Below are positions 31,358-44,105 of a DNA stretch of 64,000 nt, piece by piece (position 1 is the first letter of the stretch; each line of letters begins with the position of its first letter). Both the position numbers and the translations under genes were made by a program. A model generated the notes under the pieces. It was not told where the DNA came from, did not search any database, and saw only the letters and a list, made by a program, of their open reading frames with translations. Source of the DNA: Rhynchopus sp. YZ270_cl-10 (taxonomy: Eukaryota > Euglenozoa > Diplonemea > Diplonemida > Diplonemidae); contig OZ037902.1 of assembly GCA_964035575.1 (NCBI GenBank), forward strand, positions 310,001 through 374,000, in the 5' to 3' direction.

Positions 31358-34300
31358 CTAGAAAGGCGCATTGGCGTTTACATTAGGATTAGGGCTCTGT
31401 GCAGCACCTGCGTGGCAGAACCAAAAGAAAGCGCCCAGACCCAAGGCCACAAGCACTGCAGCCACAGCACCGAAGATCGCGAGATAGTACAGCGCCGCCT
31501 TCTCGTCCTTCTCTAGATCATCGGGCTGCGCAGTGCTCTCTGCAGGCAGTGGCGCATCTGTGGGAGGTGACGTCACCAATGTCGGCACATCCGTAGATGC
31601 ATCCAGTGTCACACCTCCACCCAGAATAGAGGGTGATGGTGTTGGTGGCGATGGTGTTGGTGGCGATGGTGTTGGTGGCGACGGTGTGTCTGGTGCTGCC
31701 GTAGATGGGATCAGTGTCGCACCTCCACCCAGAATAGAGGGTGATGGTGTCGGTGGAGACGGTGTTGGTGGCGATGGTGTCGGTGGAGACGGTGTTGGTG
31801 GCGATGGTGTTGGTGGCGACGGTGTGTCTGGTGCTGCCGTAGATGGGATCAGTGTCGCACCTCCACCCAGAATAGAGGGTGATGGTGTCGGTGGAGACGG
31901 TGTTGGTGGCGATGGTGTTGGTGGCGACGGTGTGTCTGGTGCTGCCGTAGATGGGATCAGTGTCGCACCTCCACCCAGAATAGAGGGTGATGGTGTCGGT
32001 GGAGACGGTGTTGGTGGCGACGGTGTGTCTGGTGCTGATGTAGATGGGATCAGTGTCGCACCTCCACCAAGAATAGAGGGTGATGGTGTCGGTGGAGACG
32101 GTGTTGGTGGCGATGGTGTTGGTGGCGACGGTGTGTCTGGTGCTGATGTAGATGGGATCAGTGTCGCACCTCCACCAAGAATAGAGGGTGATGGTGTCGG
32201 TGGAGACGGTGTTGGTGGCGATGGTGTTGGTGGCGACGGTGTGTCTGGTGCTGCCGTAGATGGGATCAGTGTCGCACCTCCACCCAGAATAGAGGGTGAT
32301 GGTGTCGGTGGAGACGGTGTTGGTGGCGACGGTGTGTCTGGTGCTGATGTAGATGGGATCAGTGTCACACCTCCACCAAGAATAGAGGGTGATGGTGTAG
32401 GTGGAGACGGTGTTGGTGGCGATGGTGTTGGTGGTGACGGTGTGTCTGGTGCTGCCGTAGATGGGATCAGTGTCACACCTCCACCAAGAATAGACGGTGC
32501 CGGAGTCGCAGGAGCTGGTGTCGGAGGTGACGGTGTGGGTGGTGACACGGTATCAGGAATCAATGTCACACCTCCACCAAGCACTGATGGCGAAGGTGTC
32601 GGTGGTGAGGGTGTAGGTGGACTCGGTGTTGGTGGTGATGGTGTCGGTGGGGAAATAGTCGAGGGAATCAGAGTTGTGCCTCCACCAAGAATGGAAGGTG
32701 CCGGTGTCGGTGGCGATGGTGTTGGAGGGGCCGGTGTTGGCGGTGCCGGAGTAGGTGGTGACGGAGTCGGTGGACTCGGAGTCGGCGGCGACGCCGTTGG
32801 TGGTGAAATGGTCGAGGGAATCAGAGTAGTGCCTCCACCAAGAATGGAAGGTGCCGGTGTCGGTGGCGATGGTGTTGGAGGGGCCGGTGTTGGCGGTGCC
32901 GGAGTAGGTGGTGACGGAGTCGGTGGACTCGGAGTCGGCGGCGACGCCGTTGGTGGTGAAATAGTCGAGGGAATCAGAGTTGTGCCTCCACCAAGAATGG
33001 AAGGTGCCGGTGTCGGTGGCGATGGTGTTGGAGGGGCCGGTGTTGGCGGTGCCGGAGTAGGTGGTGACGGAGTCGGTGGACTCGGAGTCGGCGGCGACGC
33101 CGTTGGTGGTGAAATGGTCGAGGGAATCAGAGTAGTGCCTCCACCAAGAATGGAAGGTGCCGGTGTCGGTGGCGATGGTGTTGGAGGGGCCGGTGTTGGC
33201 GGTGCCGGAGTAGGTGGTGACGTAGTCGGAGGACTCGGGGTAGGTGGTGACGATGTTGATGGTGAAGGTGTTGGTGGGGACGGAGTCGGCGGTGAAATAG
33301 TCGAGGGAATCAGAGTAGTGCCTCCACCAAGAATCGAAGGTGCCGGAGTGGGGGGACTGGGTGTTGGTGGAGACGGTGTGGGAGGACTAGGAGTCGGTGG
33401 TGACGGAGTCGGAGGGGAAGGTGTTGGTGGTGACGGTGTGGGAGGAGATGGTGTCGGTGGTGACGGCGACGGTGGACTCGGAGTCGGTGGTGACATGGTA
33501 GAGGGAATCAGAGTAGTGCCTCCACCAAGAATGGAAGGTGCTGGTGTTGGCGGTGCCGGAGTAGGTGGGGCCGGAGTGGGAGGACTCGGGGTCGGTGGGG
33601 CCGGAGTTGGAGGCGAAGGTGTGGGAGGACTAGTAGTCGGCGGTGAAGGTGTCGGTGGTGAAGGTGTGGGAGGACTCGGTGTCGGTGGGGACGGCGTTGG
33701 TGGTGAAGGTGTGGGAGGAGATGGTGTCGGCGGGGAAATAGTCGAGGGAATCAGAGTGGTCCCTCCACCAAGAACGGAAGGTGCCGGAGTAGGTGGTGAC
33801 GGTGTGGGCGGACTCGGCGTCGGAGGGGAAGGTGTTCGTGGACTCGGTGTTGGTGGTTCTGGTGTCGGTGGGGAAAGAGTCGAAGGAATCAAAGTTGTGC
33901 CTCCACCAAGAATGGAAGGTGCAGGTGTTGGCGGTGACGGAGTCGGTGGACTCGGAGTTGGTAGTGATGGAGTCGGCGGTGAAGGCGTAGGTGGACTGGG
34001 TGTCGGCGGTGACATGGTAGACGGAATCAAAGTAGTGCCTCCACCAAGAATGGAAGGTACCGGTGTTGGCGGTGCCGGAGTAGGTGGTGACGGAGTCGGT
34101 GGTGAAGGCGTAGGTGGACTGGGTGTCGGCGGTGACATGGTAGACGGAATCAAAGTAGTGCCTCCACCAAGAATGGAAGGTGCAGGTGTTGGCGGTGCCG
34201 GAGTGGGAGGACTCGGTGTCGGCGGCGCAGGTGTGGGTGGTGACGGAGTCGGGGGGGAAGGTGTAGGGGGACTCGGAGTCGGTGGTGACATGGTAGACGG

Positions 34301-37300
34301 AATCAGAGTTGTGCCTCCACCAAGAATGGAAGGTACCGGTGTTGGCGGTGCCGGAGTAGGTGGTGACGGAGTCGGTGGTGAAGGTGTAGGGGGACTCGGA
34401 GTCGGTGGTGACATGGTAGACGGAATCAGAGTTGTGCCTCCACCAAGAATGGAAGGTGCCGGTGTTGGCGGTGCCGGAGTGGGAGGACTCGGTGTAGGTG
34501 GGGCCGGAGTAGGCGGTGACGGCGTCGGTGGCGAAGGTGTTGGTGGTGAAGGTGTCGGTGGGGCCGGAGTTGGTGGACTTGGTGTAGGGGGTGACGGAGT
34601 CGGAGGGGAAGGTGTTGGTGACGCAGGTGATGGAGGAGATGGTGTCGGTGGAGACGGCGTCGGTGGTGAAGGTGTCGGTGGGGCCGGAGTTGGTGGACTT
34701 GGCGTTGGTGGTGACATGGTAGAGGGAATCAGAGTAGTGCCTCCACCAAGAATGGAAGGTGCCGGCGTAGGTGGTGCCGGAGTCGGAGGACTCGGTGTCG
34801 GAGGCGCAGGTGTGGGTGGTGACGGAGTCGGGGGGGACGGTGTGGGAGGACTCGGAGTTGGTGGACTTGGTGTCGGAGGAGACGGAGTCGCTGGACTCGC
34901 AGTCGGTGGTGCCGGTGTTGGTGGTGCCGGAGTGGGAGGACTCGGTGTCGGCGGCGCAGGTGTGGGTGGTGACGGAGTCAGAGGGGAAGGTGTTGGTGGC
35001 GCAGGTGTGGGAGGAGATGGTGTCGGTGGAGACGGCGTCGGTGGACTCGGAGTAGGTGGTGACATGGTAGAGGGAATCAGAGTAGTGCCTCCACCAAGAA
35101 TGGAAGGTGCCGGAGTAGGTGGTGCCGGAGTAGGTGGTGCCGGAGTGGGAGGACTCGGTGTCGGAGGCGCAGGTGTGGGTGGTGATGGAGTCGGTGGAGA
35201 CGGCGTCGGAGGTGATGGAGTCGGTGGACTGGGTGTCGGTGGACTCGGAGTCGGTGGACTGGGGGTCGGTGGTGACGGAGTCGGTGGACTGGGTGTCAGT
35301 GGACTCGGAGTTGGTGGACTTGGTGTCGGTGGACTAGGAGTCGGTGGACTTGGTGTCGGTGGTGACGGAGTCGGTGGACTCGGAGTTGGTGGACTCGGAG
35401 TTGGTGGACTCGGAGTCGGTGGACTTGGCGTCGGAGGTGATGGAGTCGGTGGACTGGGTGTCGGTGGACTTGGTGTCGGTGGACTCGGAGTTGGTGGACT
35501 TGGTGTCGGTGGACTTGGCGTCGGTGGACTGGGTGTCGGTGGACTCGGAGTTGGTGGACTTGGTGTCGGTGGACTGGGTGTCGGTGGTGACGGAGTCGGT
35601 GGACTTGGTGTCGGTGGACTTGGCGTCGGTGGACTGGGTGTCGGTGGACTCGGAGTTGGTGGACTTGGTGTCGGTGGACTGGGTGTCGGTGGTGACGGAG
35701 TCGGTGGACTCGGAGTTGGTGGACTTGGTGTCGGTGGACTGGGTGTCGGTGGTGACGGAGTCGGTGGACTTGGTGTCGGTGGACTTGGCGTCGGTGGACT
35801 GGGTGTCGGTGGTGACGGAGTCGGTGGACTCGGAGTTGGTGGACTTGGTGTCGGTGGACTGGGTGTCGGTGGTGACGGAGTCGGTGGACTTGGTGTCGGT
35901 GGACTTGGCGTCGGTGGACTTGGTGTCGGTGGTGACGGAGTCGGTGGACTCGGAGTTGGTGGACTTGGTGTCGGTGGACTGGGTGTCGGTGGTGACGGAG
36001 TCGGTGGACTCGGAGTTGGTGGACTTGGTGTCGGTGGACTGGGTGTCGGTGGTGACGGAGTCGGTGGACTCGGAGTTGGTGGACTTGGTGTCGGTGGACT
36101 GGGTGTCGGTGGACTTGGTGTCGGTGGACTGGGTGTCGGTGGACTTGGTGTCGGTGGACTCGGAGTTGGTGGACTTGGTGTCGGTGGACTTGGTGTCGGT
36201 GGACTTGGTGTCGGTGGACTCGGAGTCGGTGGACTTGGTGTCAGTGGTGACGGAGTCGGTGGACTCGGAGTTGGTGGACTTGGTGTCGGTGGACTTGGTG
36301 TCGGTGGACTCGGAGTCGGTGGACTTGGTGTCGGTGGACTCGGAGTCGGTGGACTTGGTGTCAGTGGTGACGGAGTCGGTGGACTCGGAGTTGGTGGACT
36401 TGGTGTCGGTGGACTCGGAGTTGGTGGACTGGGTGTCGGTGGACTCGGAGTTGGTGGACTTGGTGTCGGTGGACTCGGAGTTGGTGGACTGGGTGTCGGT
36501 GGACTTGGTGTCGGTGGACTCGGAGTTGGTGGACTTGGTGTCGGTGGACTCGGAGTTGGTGGACTTGGTGTCGGTGGACTCGGAGTTGGTGGACTTGGTG
36601 TCGGTGGACTCGGAGTTGGTGGACTTGGTGTCGGTGGACTCGGAGTTGGTGGACTTGGTGTCGGTGGACTGGGTGTCGGTGGTGACGGAGTCGGTGGACT
36701 TGGTGTCGGTGGACTTGGCGTCGGTGGACTGGGTGTCGGTGGTGACGGAGTCGGTGGACTTGGTGTCGGTGGACTGGGTGTCGGTGGTGACGGAGTCGGT
36801 GGACTTGGTGTCGGTGGACTTGGCGTCGGTGGACTGGGTGTCGGTGGTGACGGAGTCGGTGGACTCGGAGTTGGTGGACTTGGTGTCGGTGGACTCGGAG
36901 TTGGTGGACTTGGTGTCAGTGGTGACGGAGTCGGTGGACTTGGTGTCGGTGGACTCGGAGTCGGTGGACTGGGTGTCGGTGGACTTGGTGTCGGTGGACT
37001 CGGAGTTGGTGGACTGGGTGTCGGTGGACTCGGAGTCGGTGGACTTGGTGTCGGTGGACTCGGAGTTGGTGGACTGGGTGTCGGTGGACTCGGAGTCGGT
37101 GGACTTGGTGTCAGTGGTGACGGAGTCGGTGGACTCGGAGTTGGTGGACTTGGTGTCGGTGGACTGGGTGTCGGTGGACTCGGAGTCGGTGGACTGGGTG
37201 TCGGTGGTGACGGAGTCGGTGGACTCGGAGTTGGTGGACTTGGTGTCGGTGGACTCGGAGTCGGTGGACTGGGTGTCGGTGGTGACGGAGTCGGTGGACT

Positions 37301-40042
37301 CGGAGTTGGTGGACTGGGTGTCGGTGGACTGGGTGTCGGTGGACTCGGAGTCGGTGGACTGGGTGTCGGTGGTGACGGAGTCGGTGGACTCGGAGTTGGT
37401 GGACTTGGTGTCGGTGGACTGGGTGTCGGTGGACTCGGAGTCGGTGGACTGGGTGTCGGTGGTGACGGAGTCGGTGGACTCGGAGTTGGTGGACTGGGTG
37501 TCGGTGGACTGGGTGTCGGTGGACTCGGAGTCGGTGGACTGGGTGTCGGTGGTGACGGAGTCGGTGGACTCGGAGTCGGTGGACTTGGCGTCGGTGGACT
37601 CGGAGTTGGTGGACTTGGTGTCGGTGGACTGGGTGTCGGTGGACTCGGAGTCGGTGGACTGGGTGTCGGTGGTGACGGAGTCGGTGGACTCGGAGTTGGT
37701 GGACTTGGTGTCGGTGGACTGGGTGTCGGTGGACTCGGAGTCGGTGGACTTGGTGTCGGTGGACTTGGCGTAGGTGGACTGGGTGTCGGTGGTGACGGAG
37801 TCGGTGGACTTGGTGTCGGTGGACTCGGAGTTGGTGGACTGGGTGTCGGTGGTGACGGAGTCGGTGGACTTGGTGTCGGTGGACTCGGAGTTGGTGGACT
37901 TGGTGTCGGTGGACTCGGAGTTGGTGGACTGGGTGTCGGTGGTGACGGAGTCGGTGGACTGGGTGTCGGTGGTGACGGAGTCGGTGGACTCGGAGTTGGT
38001 GGACTGGGTGTCGGTGGTGACGGAGTCGGTGGACTTGGTGTCGGTGGACTCGGAGTCGGTGGACTGGGTGTCGGTGGACTTGGTGTCGGTGGACTCGGAG
38101 TTGGTGGACTGGGTGTCGGTGGACTCGGAGTCGGTGGACTTGGTGTCGGTGGACTCGGAGTTGGTGGACTGGGTGTCGGTGGACTCGGAGTCGGTGGACT
38201 TGGTGTCAGTGGTGACGGAGTCGGTGGACTCGGAGTTGGTGGACTTGGTGTCGGTGGACTGGGTGTCGGTGGACTCGGAGTCGGTGGACTGGGTGTCGGT
38301 GGTGACGGAGTCGGTGGACTCGGAGTTGGTGGACTTGGTGTCGGTGGACTGGGTGTCGGTGGACTCGGAGTCGGTGGACTGGGTGTCGGTGGTGACGGAG
38401 TCGGTGGACTCGGAGTTGGTGGACTGGGTGTCGGTGGACTGGGTGTCGGTGGACTCGGAGTCGGTGGACTTGGCGTAGGTGGACTGGGTGTCGGTGGTGA
38501 CGGAGTCGGTGGACTTGGTGTCGGTGGACTCGGAGTTGGTGGACTGGGTGTCGGTGGTGACGGAGTCGGTGGACTTGGTGTCGGTGGACTCGGAGTTGGT
38601 GGACTTGGTGTCGGTGGACTCGGAGTCGGTGGACTGGGTGTCGGTGGTGACGGAGTCGGTGGACTCGGAGTTGGTGGACTGGGTGTCGGTGGTGACGGAG
38701 TCGGTGGACTCGGAGTTGGTGGACTGGGTGTCGGTGGTGACGGAGTCGGTGGACTGGGTGTCGGTGGTGACGGAGTCGGTGGACTCGGAGTTGGTGGACT
38801 GGGTGTCGGTGGTGACGGAGTCGGTGGACTCGGAGTTGGTGGACTGGGTGTCGGTGGTGACGGAGTCGGTGGACTGGGTGTCGGTGGTGACGGAGTCGGT
38901 GGACTCGGAGTTGGTGGACTGGGTGTCGGTGGTGACGGAGTCGGTGGACTCGGAGTTGGTGGACTGGGTGTCGGTGGTGACGGAGTCGGTGGACTCGGAG
39001 TTGGTGGACTGGGTGTCGGTGGTGACGGAGTCGGTGGACTGGGTGTCGGTGGTGACGGAGTCGGTGGACTCGGAGTTGGTGGACTGGGTGTCGGTGGTGA
39101 CGGAGTCGGTGGACTCGGAGTTGGTGGACTTGGTGTCGGTGGACTGGGTGTCGGTGGTGACGGAGTCGGTGGACTCGGAGTTGGTGGACTGGGTGTCGGT
39201 GGTGACGGAGTCGGTGGACTGGGTGTCGGTGGTGACGGAGTCGGTGGTGACGGAGTCGGTGGACTGGGTGTCGGTGGTGACGGAGTCGGTGGACTTGGTG
39301 TCGGTGGACTCGGAGTTGGTGGACTGGGTGTCGGTGGTGACGGAGTCGGTGGACTCGGAGTTGGTGGACTGGGTGTCGGTGGTGACGGAGTCGGTGGACT
39401 GGGTGTCGGTGGTGACGGAGTCGGTGGACTCGGAGTTGGTGGACTGGGTGTCGGTGGTGACGGAGTCGGTGGACTCGGAGTTGGTGGACTTGGTGTCGGT
39501 GGACTCGGAGTCGGTGGACTTGGCGTTGGAGGTGACGGAGTCGGTGGACTCGGCGTTGGTGGGCTAGGAGTCGGAGGTGACGGAGTCGGAGGACTCGGAG
39601 TTGGCGCAGGTGTATCACCGTATGCTGTAAATGTTGCGGTGAAACCGGCGAAAACTGTGGAGTAGTCACTGCTGAACCTGATGTAAATTGGACCCTGTAT
39701 CTCGGTTTGGTGTCCCACGGAGTATGAACCACTCAGGGTGGATACCAATGTATAAGTGTCCTCAGCTGTTTCTGTGGACAGCGACAATGTGTCGTAGAAC
39801 TTTTCTGTTTCGAAGGAACTCCAGGTAATTGTCACGAGATTGGTGGTTTCAAGCTTCCAGCATTGCTCCAAGTCGTTGGTGTATGGGGAAGGGCTACTAT
39901 CAATGGACCCTGTTAGCGTGGATACATCATACACTGTAAGGCTTTGACACCCTGCTGGTGTTCCTGGCACAGGTGTATCTTGACCGTAGCCCTCCTGGAA
40001 GCCTACTAGCAACAGCACTAAACAACTAAGCGAACGCATCAT
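31358..40042 (-). CDS. Giant stalked type I membrane protein with CUB head
   Basis: This single frame encodes 2894 residues. Residues 1-20 ([20 protein letters not shown]) are a signal peptide. Residues ~30-143 form a CUB domain: [29 protein letters not shown], a YDTLSLS strand and [18 protein letters not shown], which is the closing CUB signature. From ~144 to ~2805 the protein is a stalk of SPPTP pentapeptides; the N-terminal ~1,480 residues are an almost pure array. The C-terminal part is broken by more than twenty ILGGGxTLIPST cassettes and APPTP variants. The anchor ([20 protein letters not shown]) lies near 2847-2870, and the tail ends NANAPF. If extended, the stalk could reach hundreds of nanometres. 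CUB domains bind proteins or sugars, often with calcium. The family relation to the other two stalk genes is certain; the function (adhesion, cell coat or receptor) is inferred. Confidence 0.9.
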   Translation of the reverse strand: MMRSLSCLVLLLVGFQEGYGQDTPVPGTPAGCQSLTVYDVSTLTGSIDSSPSPYTNDLEQCWKLETTNLVTITWSSFETEKFYDTLSLSTETAEDTYTLVSTLSGSYSVGHQTEIQGPIYIRFSSDYSTVFAGFTATFTAYGDTPAPTPSPPTPSPPTPSPPTPSPPTPSPPTPSPPTPSPPTPSPPTPSPPTPSPPTPSPPTPSPPTPSPPTPSPPTPSPPTPSPPTPSPPTPSPPTPSPPTPSPPTPSPPTPSPPTPSPPTPSPPTPSPPTPSPPTPSPPTPSPPTPSPPTPSPPTPSPPTPSPPTPSPPTPSPPTPSPPTPSPPTPSPPTPSPPTPSPPTPSPPTPSPPTPSPPTPSPPTPSPPTPSPPTPSPPTPSPPTPSPPTPSPPTPSPPTPSPPTPSPPTPSPPTPSPPTPSPPTPSPPTPSPPTPSPPTPSPPTPSPPTPSPPTPSPPTPSPPTPSPPTPSPPTPSPPTPSPPTPSPPTPSPPTPSPPTPSPPTPSPPTPSPPTPSPPTPSPPTPSPPTPSPPTPSPPTPSPPTPSPPTPSPPTPSPPTPSPPTPSPPTPSPPTPSPPTPSPPTPSPPTPSPPTPSPPTPSPPTPSPPTPSPLTPSPPTPSPPTPSPPTPSPPTPSPPTPSPPTPSPPTPSPPTPSPPTPSPPTPSPPTPSPPTPSPPTPSPPTPSPPTPSPPTPSPPTPSPPTPSPPTPSPPTPSPPTPSPPTPSPPTPSPPTPSPPTPSPPTPSPPTPSPPTPSPPTPSPPTPSPPTPSPPTPSPPTPSPPTPSPPTPSPPTPSPPTPSPPTPSPPTPSPPTPSPPTPSPPTPSPPTPSPPTPSPPTPSPPTPSPPTPSPPTPSPPTPSPPTPSPPTPSPPTPSPPTPSPPTPSPPTPSPPTPSPPTPSPPTPSPPTPSPPTPSPPTPSPPTPSPPTPSPPTPSPPTPSPPTPSPPTPSPPTPSPPTPSPPTPSPPTPSPPTPSPLTPSPPTPSPPTPSPPTPSPPTPSPPTPSPPTPSPPTPSPPTPSPPTPSPPTPSPPTPSPPTPSPLTPSPPTPSPPTPSPPTPSPPTPSPPTPSPPTPSPPTPSPPTPSPPTPSPPTPSPPTPSPPTPSPPTPSPPTPSPPTPSPPTPSPPTPSPPTPSPPTPSPPTPSPPTPSPPTPSPPTPSPPTPSPPTPSPPTPSPPTPSPPTPSPPTPSPPTPSPPTPSPPTPSPPTPSPPTPSPPTPSPPTPSPLTPSPPTPSPPTPSPPTPSPPTPSPPTPSPPTPSPPTPSPLTPSPPTPSPPTPSPPTPSPPTPSPPTPSPPTPSPPTPSPPTPSPPTPSPPTPSPPTPSPPTPSPPTPSPPTPSPPTPSPPTPSPPTPSPPTPSPPTPSPPTPSPPTPSPPTPSPPTPSPPTPSPPTPSPPTPSPPTPSPPTPSPPTPSPPTPSPPTPSPPTPSPPTPSPPTPSPPTPSPPTPSPPTPSPPTPSPPTPSPPTPSPPTPSPPTPSPPTPSPPTPSPPTPSPPTPSPPTPSPPTPSPPTPSPPTPSPPTPSPPTPSPPTPSPPTPSPPTPSPPTPSPPTPSPPTPSPPTPSPPTPSPPTPSPPTPSPLTPSPPTPSPPTPSPPTPSPPTPSPPTPSPPTPSPPTPSPPTPAPPTPSPPTPAPPTPAPPTPAPSILGGGTTLIPSTMSPPTPSPPTPSPPTPSPPTPAPPTPSPLTPSPPTPAPPTPSPPTPAPPTPAPPTASPATPSPPTPSPPTPSPPTPSPPTPSPPTPAPPTPSPPTPAPPTPAPSILGGGTTLIPSTMSPPTPSPPTPAPPTPSPPTPSPPTPSPPSPASPTPSPPTPSPPTPSPPTPAPPTPSPPTPSPPTPSPPTPAPPTPSPPTPAPPTPAPSILGGGTTLIPSTMSPPTPSPPTPSPPTPSPPTPAPPTPVPSILGGGTTLIPSTMSPPTPSPPTPSPPTPSPPTPAPPTPSPPTPAPPTPAPSILGGGTTLIPSTMSPPTPSPPTPSPPTPSPPTPAPPTPVPSILGGGTTLIPSTMSPPTPSPPTPSPPTPSLPTPSPPTPSPPTPAPSILGGGTTLIPSTLSPPTPEPPTPSPRTPSPPTPSPPTPSPPTPAPSVLGGGTTLIPSTISPPTPSPPTPSPPTPSPPTPSPPTPSPPTPSPPTTSPPTPSPPTPAPPTPSPPTPAPPTPAPPTPAPSILGGGTTLIPSTMSPPTPSPPSPSPPTPSPPTPSPPTPSPPTPSPPTPSPPTPSPPTPSPPTPAPSILGGGTTLIPSTISPPTPSPPTPSPSTSSPPTPSPPTTSPPTPAPPTPAPPTPSPPTPAPSILGGGTTLIPSTISPPTASPPTPSPPTPSPPTPAPPTPAPPTPSPPTPAPSILGGGTTLIPSTISPPTASPPTPSPPTPSPPTPAPPTPAPPTPSPPTPAPSILGGGTTLIPSTISPPTASPPTPSPPTPSPPTPAPPTPAPPTPSPPTPAPSILGGGTTLIPSTISPPTPSPPTPSPPTPSPPTPSPSVLGGGVTLIPDTVSPPTPSPPTPAPATPAPSILGGGVTLIPSTAAPDTPSPPTPSPPTPSPPTPSPSILGGGVTLIPSTSAPDTPSPPTPSPPTPSPSILGGGATLIPSTAAPDTPSPPTPSPPTPSPPTPSPSILGGGATLIPSTSAPDTPSPPTPSPPTPSPPTPSPSILGGGATLIPSTSAPDTPSPPTPSPPTPSPSILGGGATLIPSTAAPDTPSPPTPSPPTPSPPTPSPSILGGGATLIPSTAAPDTPSPPTPSPPTPSPPTPSPPTPSPPTPSPSILGGGATLIPSTAAPDTPSPPTPSPPTPSPPTPSPSILGGGVTLDASTDVPTLVTSPPTDAPLPAESTAQPDDLEKDEKAALYYLAIFGAVAAVLVALGLGAFFWFCHAGAAQSPNPNVNANAPF
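35160..39610 (-). repeat. Near-pure 15-bp tandem array coding the SPPTP stalk
   Basis: Roughly 295 consecutive 15-bp units lie within the CUB gene. Units differ mostly at synonymous positions (CTTGG, CTGGG, CTCGG and TGACGG types on the plus strand), which form longer repeated patterns. The coding strand is C-rich and nearly free of runs of G. All three plus-strand frames and some minus-strand frames stay open because the unit has no stop. Confidence 0.92.
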
Positions 40043-40110
40043 GTAGGTTTAGCCCCCCCACAACAGGGGGGTGTCTGGTGAGAAGAGTCAACCTGTAAGG
40101 TGAGGATACG
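40043..40110 (-). promoter_or_regulatory. Leader with C/G hairpin and acceptor-like AG
   Basis: On the minus strand CACCTTACAG|GTTGAC lies ~51 bases upstream of the ATG. A CCCCCC...GGGGGG hairpin lies between. The layout is the same as for the other two stalk genes. Confidence 0.4.
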
Positions 40111-40445
40111 CTTTAGTGTGGGGCTGACCAAGGGGGACAAAAGGAAAGTGAAGGGGGGAATTCTTTTTTTTTTTTTTTTTTTTTTGCAGTTCCCTTGTGG
40201 ATCTGTTGTCCAACGTATGCTTGGAGGCCTTCAAACAGTCAAAAGCGGTTCAGCGAACCAAAAAACAATATGCTAGAAGTGGGCAGGCACCTCGCAAACC
40301 CATGCGGGTCTGCTGGTGCCTACTACACTCATATGCTCTGAGACAGTTAATGGGCAGCTCGATGACGCAATGCCGAAGAGTGCCGATTGTGTCGTGATGC
40401 GCTATGAGGTGAGGTGCGTCACATATCCTATCAGCATGCTTGGAC
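40111..40445. other. Intergenic region with T tract, no gene
   Basis: A ~24-base T tract is followed by compositionally balanced sequence of unknown origin. Open frames here lack recognisable domains. Confidence 0.35.
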
Positions 40446-40563
40446 ACACGACGGTGAAGTAAGTTAACTTGACTTGTGGGTTTACTTATGGCTTCACCGT
40501 TGGCTTGCAACAGTGAAACCATAAGTAAAACCACAGTCAAATCAATTTACTTCACCATCGTGT
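40446..40563. mobile_element. MITE-like palindrome, ACACGACGGTGAAGTAA termini
   Basis: The ~52-bp arms are imperfect inverted copies (ACACGACGGTGAAGTAAGTT and AATTTACTTCACCATCGTGT) around a short loop. It is non-coding. No target duplication is obvious. Confidence 0.65.
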
Positions 40564-40673
40564 ACAAAGGGGGAGCGGGGGAGGGGTGAGGTCTAAACTG
40601 TGAGTAAGCACCGAAACCGATAATATGGGGTGGGGGGGGTGGTGTGGTATGGTGGAAGGGGGATGCCACGACG

Positions 40674-40771
40674 CCACATTGTTAATGATATGACAAACAC
40701 AATGATTGTCAAGCAGTTGTCGTTAACGATTTGTGTTTGTGCCATATGCTTGTCATGTCATGACAACGTGG
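40674..40771. mobile_element. MITE-like palindrome, CCACATTGTTAATG termini
   Basis: Diverged inverted arms (CCACATTGTTAATG...ACAAACACAA and TTGTGTTTGT...CAACGTGG) form a ~100-bp foldback. Confidence 0.45.
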
Positions 40772-42214
40772 TATCGCTGGATTTGTAAGATCAATCTACG
40801 CCCCTCGTGCATAGTCAGCTAAGAAGAATGGAGAATGAGAAAGAAAAAATGTGCCTCTCATGTGTGCACATATCCCAAAACAACAATTAAAAGAAAACAG
40901 TTTTAGAAGATGAAAACACCTCGCCCTCTCATGGTGCCTGAGTCAACCTTGAATCACAAAACGTTTTTATCGCACAACATCAATATAAAAAAAGTACACC
41001 AAAAGGAAAAAAAAGATGGGGCTTATATACATGAGGGGCACCCATAACACACCTCTGCAGGGGGAAACACTACACTACAGTGTGTCGAGTACCTTGGGCA
41101 GCCACAGTTTTTTTTCCCCTTTTCTTTTTTTGTGAAGTATGCGGGTGGAACGTTGTATTTGAATATGGAACAAAGAAAACGACCAAAAAACTATTAAAAA
41201 AAAACTCCCTTTTTTGAGGGGAAAAAAAAAAAGAAAAAAAACATCTCGAAAAGCTAGGTGTATTCACAGGGAACACAATCACAAGATTTCTTTTCCCCTT
41301 GACCCTGGCGATAACGCCATTTTTTGTCATTATTGGTCTTCGTTTTTGTGGGTAAGGACGCACTCCGTATGCATTCCCCCCTGCCACTGAACAATAATTG
41401 AGGGGAACAAAAATAAAACCTTTGAAAGTGTACGGTCGCTATGTCTGAACTACTCAACAAGAAGAAAAAACAGAAAACTTGAAAGATGCATGTGCCTCTC
41501 GTGCACATACACCTAAGAAAGGTGGATGTGGTACTATTCTGTCCTCACAACAACCTGCTATGTAAAAAAAAAGATTCAAAAAAAAAAAATATAAAAAAAG
41601 TGCAAAACGCCTCGCAGTGCATCAGCGGGCGCAGGCAACTGAAATAAAAAAAAATCAAAATAAAGAGGGCAAGAAGGGACCTTCGACAGATTGATGCTGG
41701 TCCTCACAGGCACAACACATCTTGTCGAAGAAGAAATCCCTGACGAAGAAGGGGGGATTTGAAAGACAGTCGAAAAGAAACTAACTTCTAGAGGGAAGGG
41801 GGGGTACAATAAAAGGGGATACTATGTTCGCTGTTCCGTTTGGAGAGTGTGTTGGCTTCTTTACTCTTTTTTTTCCGTTACAAAACGAAAGAGTGCAAAT
41901 TTCTACGGTTTGAAAAAAAAAGAAAAAAAATATTTAAAAACCACTGTGTCCCGGATGCTTGTCTATTTTGACTTTCTGATAACAACTTCTACCAAGTTTC
42001 ATGACGAGAAGAGGAAAAAAAAAAAGGTTGGAAGATGAAATGTGCCTCACATGCACTCAGATCTTAAAGGAAGGGGGGGCATGAATGATCTCATGTCTAA
42101 ATTCTGTTTTGTGCGTAAAGTGTGCAATGAATATTCTGTGCTGATATTTTTATTTTTATTGCTGCAGTACGCTCCCACTGACTACCTGGCCAGAGGAAAC
42201 CTCTTGCCAAAAAA
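40772..42214. other. Intergenic region with hairpin repeats
   Basis: Hairpin-superfamily copies lie near 40779 (CTACGC/GCATAG stem), 41480 (ATGTGC/GCACAT stem at 41490-41508) and 42029 (GTGC/GCAC). An ACACTACACTACAGTGTGT palindrome sits near 41067. No gene is seen. Confidence 0.5.
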
Positions 42215-42346
42215 AATAGTGAATCTACTCTGATAGGTAAATAAAAGGGGAAAAAAGGTTTCGTTGATTGCTCAATTACCCTGTTGGAAGGGGTGATTAC
42301 GCGACTGTATCTGAGGAAACTAGTTCTCCTTTTAAGCTACGCTTTT
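42215..42346 (+). repeat. SINE-like repeat, copy 4
   Basis: Same family as 21996-22128, from AATAGTGAATCTACTCTGAT to TTTTAAGCTACGCTTTT. Confidence 0.8.
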
Positions 42347-43805
42347 GTAAAAAAAAAAAATGTTATTTTTTTCTTTTTTTTTTTTTTTGCTAGAATGAAT
42401 CTGGATCCGGTTTAGTACCTTAGTTTTGTGACACAATTATTTTCGTTTTCTTATTTTCGTTGTTCACAGTTGAAAAAAAAGAAAATACTCAAAATGAACA
42501 AACCCACGGGACAAGGCAAAAGTTTAAAAAAAAATATCACTGGTGAAAATGAGGGTAACCGAACCCCTCTGCGCACAAATACACCAGAGAAAGCCAGATG
42601 AAATGTATCATTCACAAATACCGTCAAAGTAGTAAGGAGTAAGGAGTAATGGGGGAAGGGGCCTGGCAGTGCTGGATGCAGACGCATCTACACCAGATAT
42701 CCACACAAAAAAAAAAAAAAAATCGTCAAATCTGCAAAATTTGACGATTTGATCAAGACAATCAGACACGAAGAACGTCTACGCGTCTCCTCTCCGTCAC
42801 TGCTCTAGGGGGTTCCGGTTCTGTGCAGGGATGAAAACGGGAAAGGCAAGGAGCTTTAGAGAAGGCTCGCTGCAGTATTTGTAGTATGTCTTCCCTCACA
42901 GAGTTCTTTTATTATCTTTTTTTCTTTTGTTTGATAAATTGTTGGAGTAGTGTAGTTGCCTCGGTTGTGTTGCCACAGTTGTGCAATCTCCACTGTCATG
43001 TTTTTTGAAAACTTGGTTGTATTAGGTGTAGTCACCCGAGGATGCACTCCACTATATTTTTTGATAATTTGTTGGATTAGTGTAGCTGCCATATAGACAG
43101 TCTTCACTTTTTTTATATAGCGAACGGCCGCATATTAGATGAAGAGGAGAAAAGAAAAACAGTACGCCCCAAAGGACTGACAAAACACACAAAAAGAAAA
43201 TCTGAAAGTGCGAACGCCTCACCACAAAAAAAAAAAGAGAAAAAAGCCCCCGCTGTATGAACCACAACAACAAAACTAAGCAAGAAGCCAGTGCGCGCGG
43301 CTACCAAAAAAAAAAAAAACCACCGTGTAAGTCAGCCCTCACGCCTACCTCGGTAGGTTACAGTGAAAATATAAAAAAAAAAAAAAAGAACAGAGGTCTG
43401 AAAATAAAAAATGCACAACAAAAACAACCGTCTGCTGCCAAGAACTCTGTCTCTATTCTTTGCACAGTGCTAAAAGCACTGTTCTCTTGGGTGGACGCCG
43501 CGTTTTTTTTTTTTTTCAAAATCTGTCGCCCAAAGCATGAGAGTAGGATAAAGCCCACACTGCAGACGGGCACAGACTTGGGTCACAACCCTAATGGTCA
43601 CTAACACTGTCTCACTGAGGTTCACCGGTTTTATTCAGACCGGTGAAGGTGTTGTAGGTTGTAGGGTTGCTCTTGTCCTGTTTGGCGAATATAAATAAAT
43701 AAATACATAAAAAAAAAAGGCTCATCAGAGAGCGCAGCCGAACGTCGTGTCATACGATGATAAGGAATAAAAGAGAAAAAAAATGTTTGATTTTGAGACC
43801 ACCAT
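42347..43805. other. Intergenic region with tandem GGTTGTATTAG-type repeats
   Basis: Three related ~75-bp units follow each other at about 42930-43110 (cores TTGTTGGAGTAGTGTAG, TTGGTTGTATTAGGTGTAG and TTGTTGGATTAGTGTAG). A TTCACCGGT/ACCGGTGAA hairpin is at 43620-43650 and an ATCGTCAAAT/ATTTGACGAT hairpin near 42722. No gene is seen. Confidence 0.5.
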
Positions 43806-43886
43806 CACCTGGTTTTGCCTGAAAATTTTTGAGTTTTTTTGGTGGTCGCCCAACCTAAACTCCAAAATTTCAGGCAAAATCGGGTG
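43806..43886. mobile_element. MITE-like palindrome, CACCTGGTTTTGCC termini
   Basis: The ends CACCTGGTTTTGCCTGAAAA and TTTCAGGCAAAATCGGGTG match the family at 21870 and 60618. Confidence 0.6.
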
Positions 43887-44072
43887 GCACTATCGCAGGG
43901 TAGCAGCTAATTTTTCACAGGATCCTTAAAAGAGAGCGAAAAAAAACAAGAAAAACAAAACCAAAAAAAGGAGTAAGATTTGAATGAGGAGTAAGAAGCA
44001 AAAAAAAGTATATAAAACGACCCGAAGCCTCTTTTTTGATCAATTGCTGCCGCAAATATTTTAAGATAAGTT

Positions 44073-44074
44073 TA

Positions 44075-44105
<31 letters not shown>

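Noticed and set aside
31533-39665. Very long plus-strand open frames opposite the stalk genes (also 23190-25178 and 48158-53287), with Gly/Val repeats
   Set aside because: They are by-products of a 15-bp repeat without stop codons. The minus-strand frames carry signal peptides, CUB or propeller heads and a membrane anchor; the plus-strand ones carry none.
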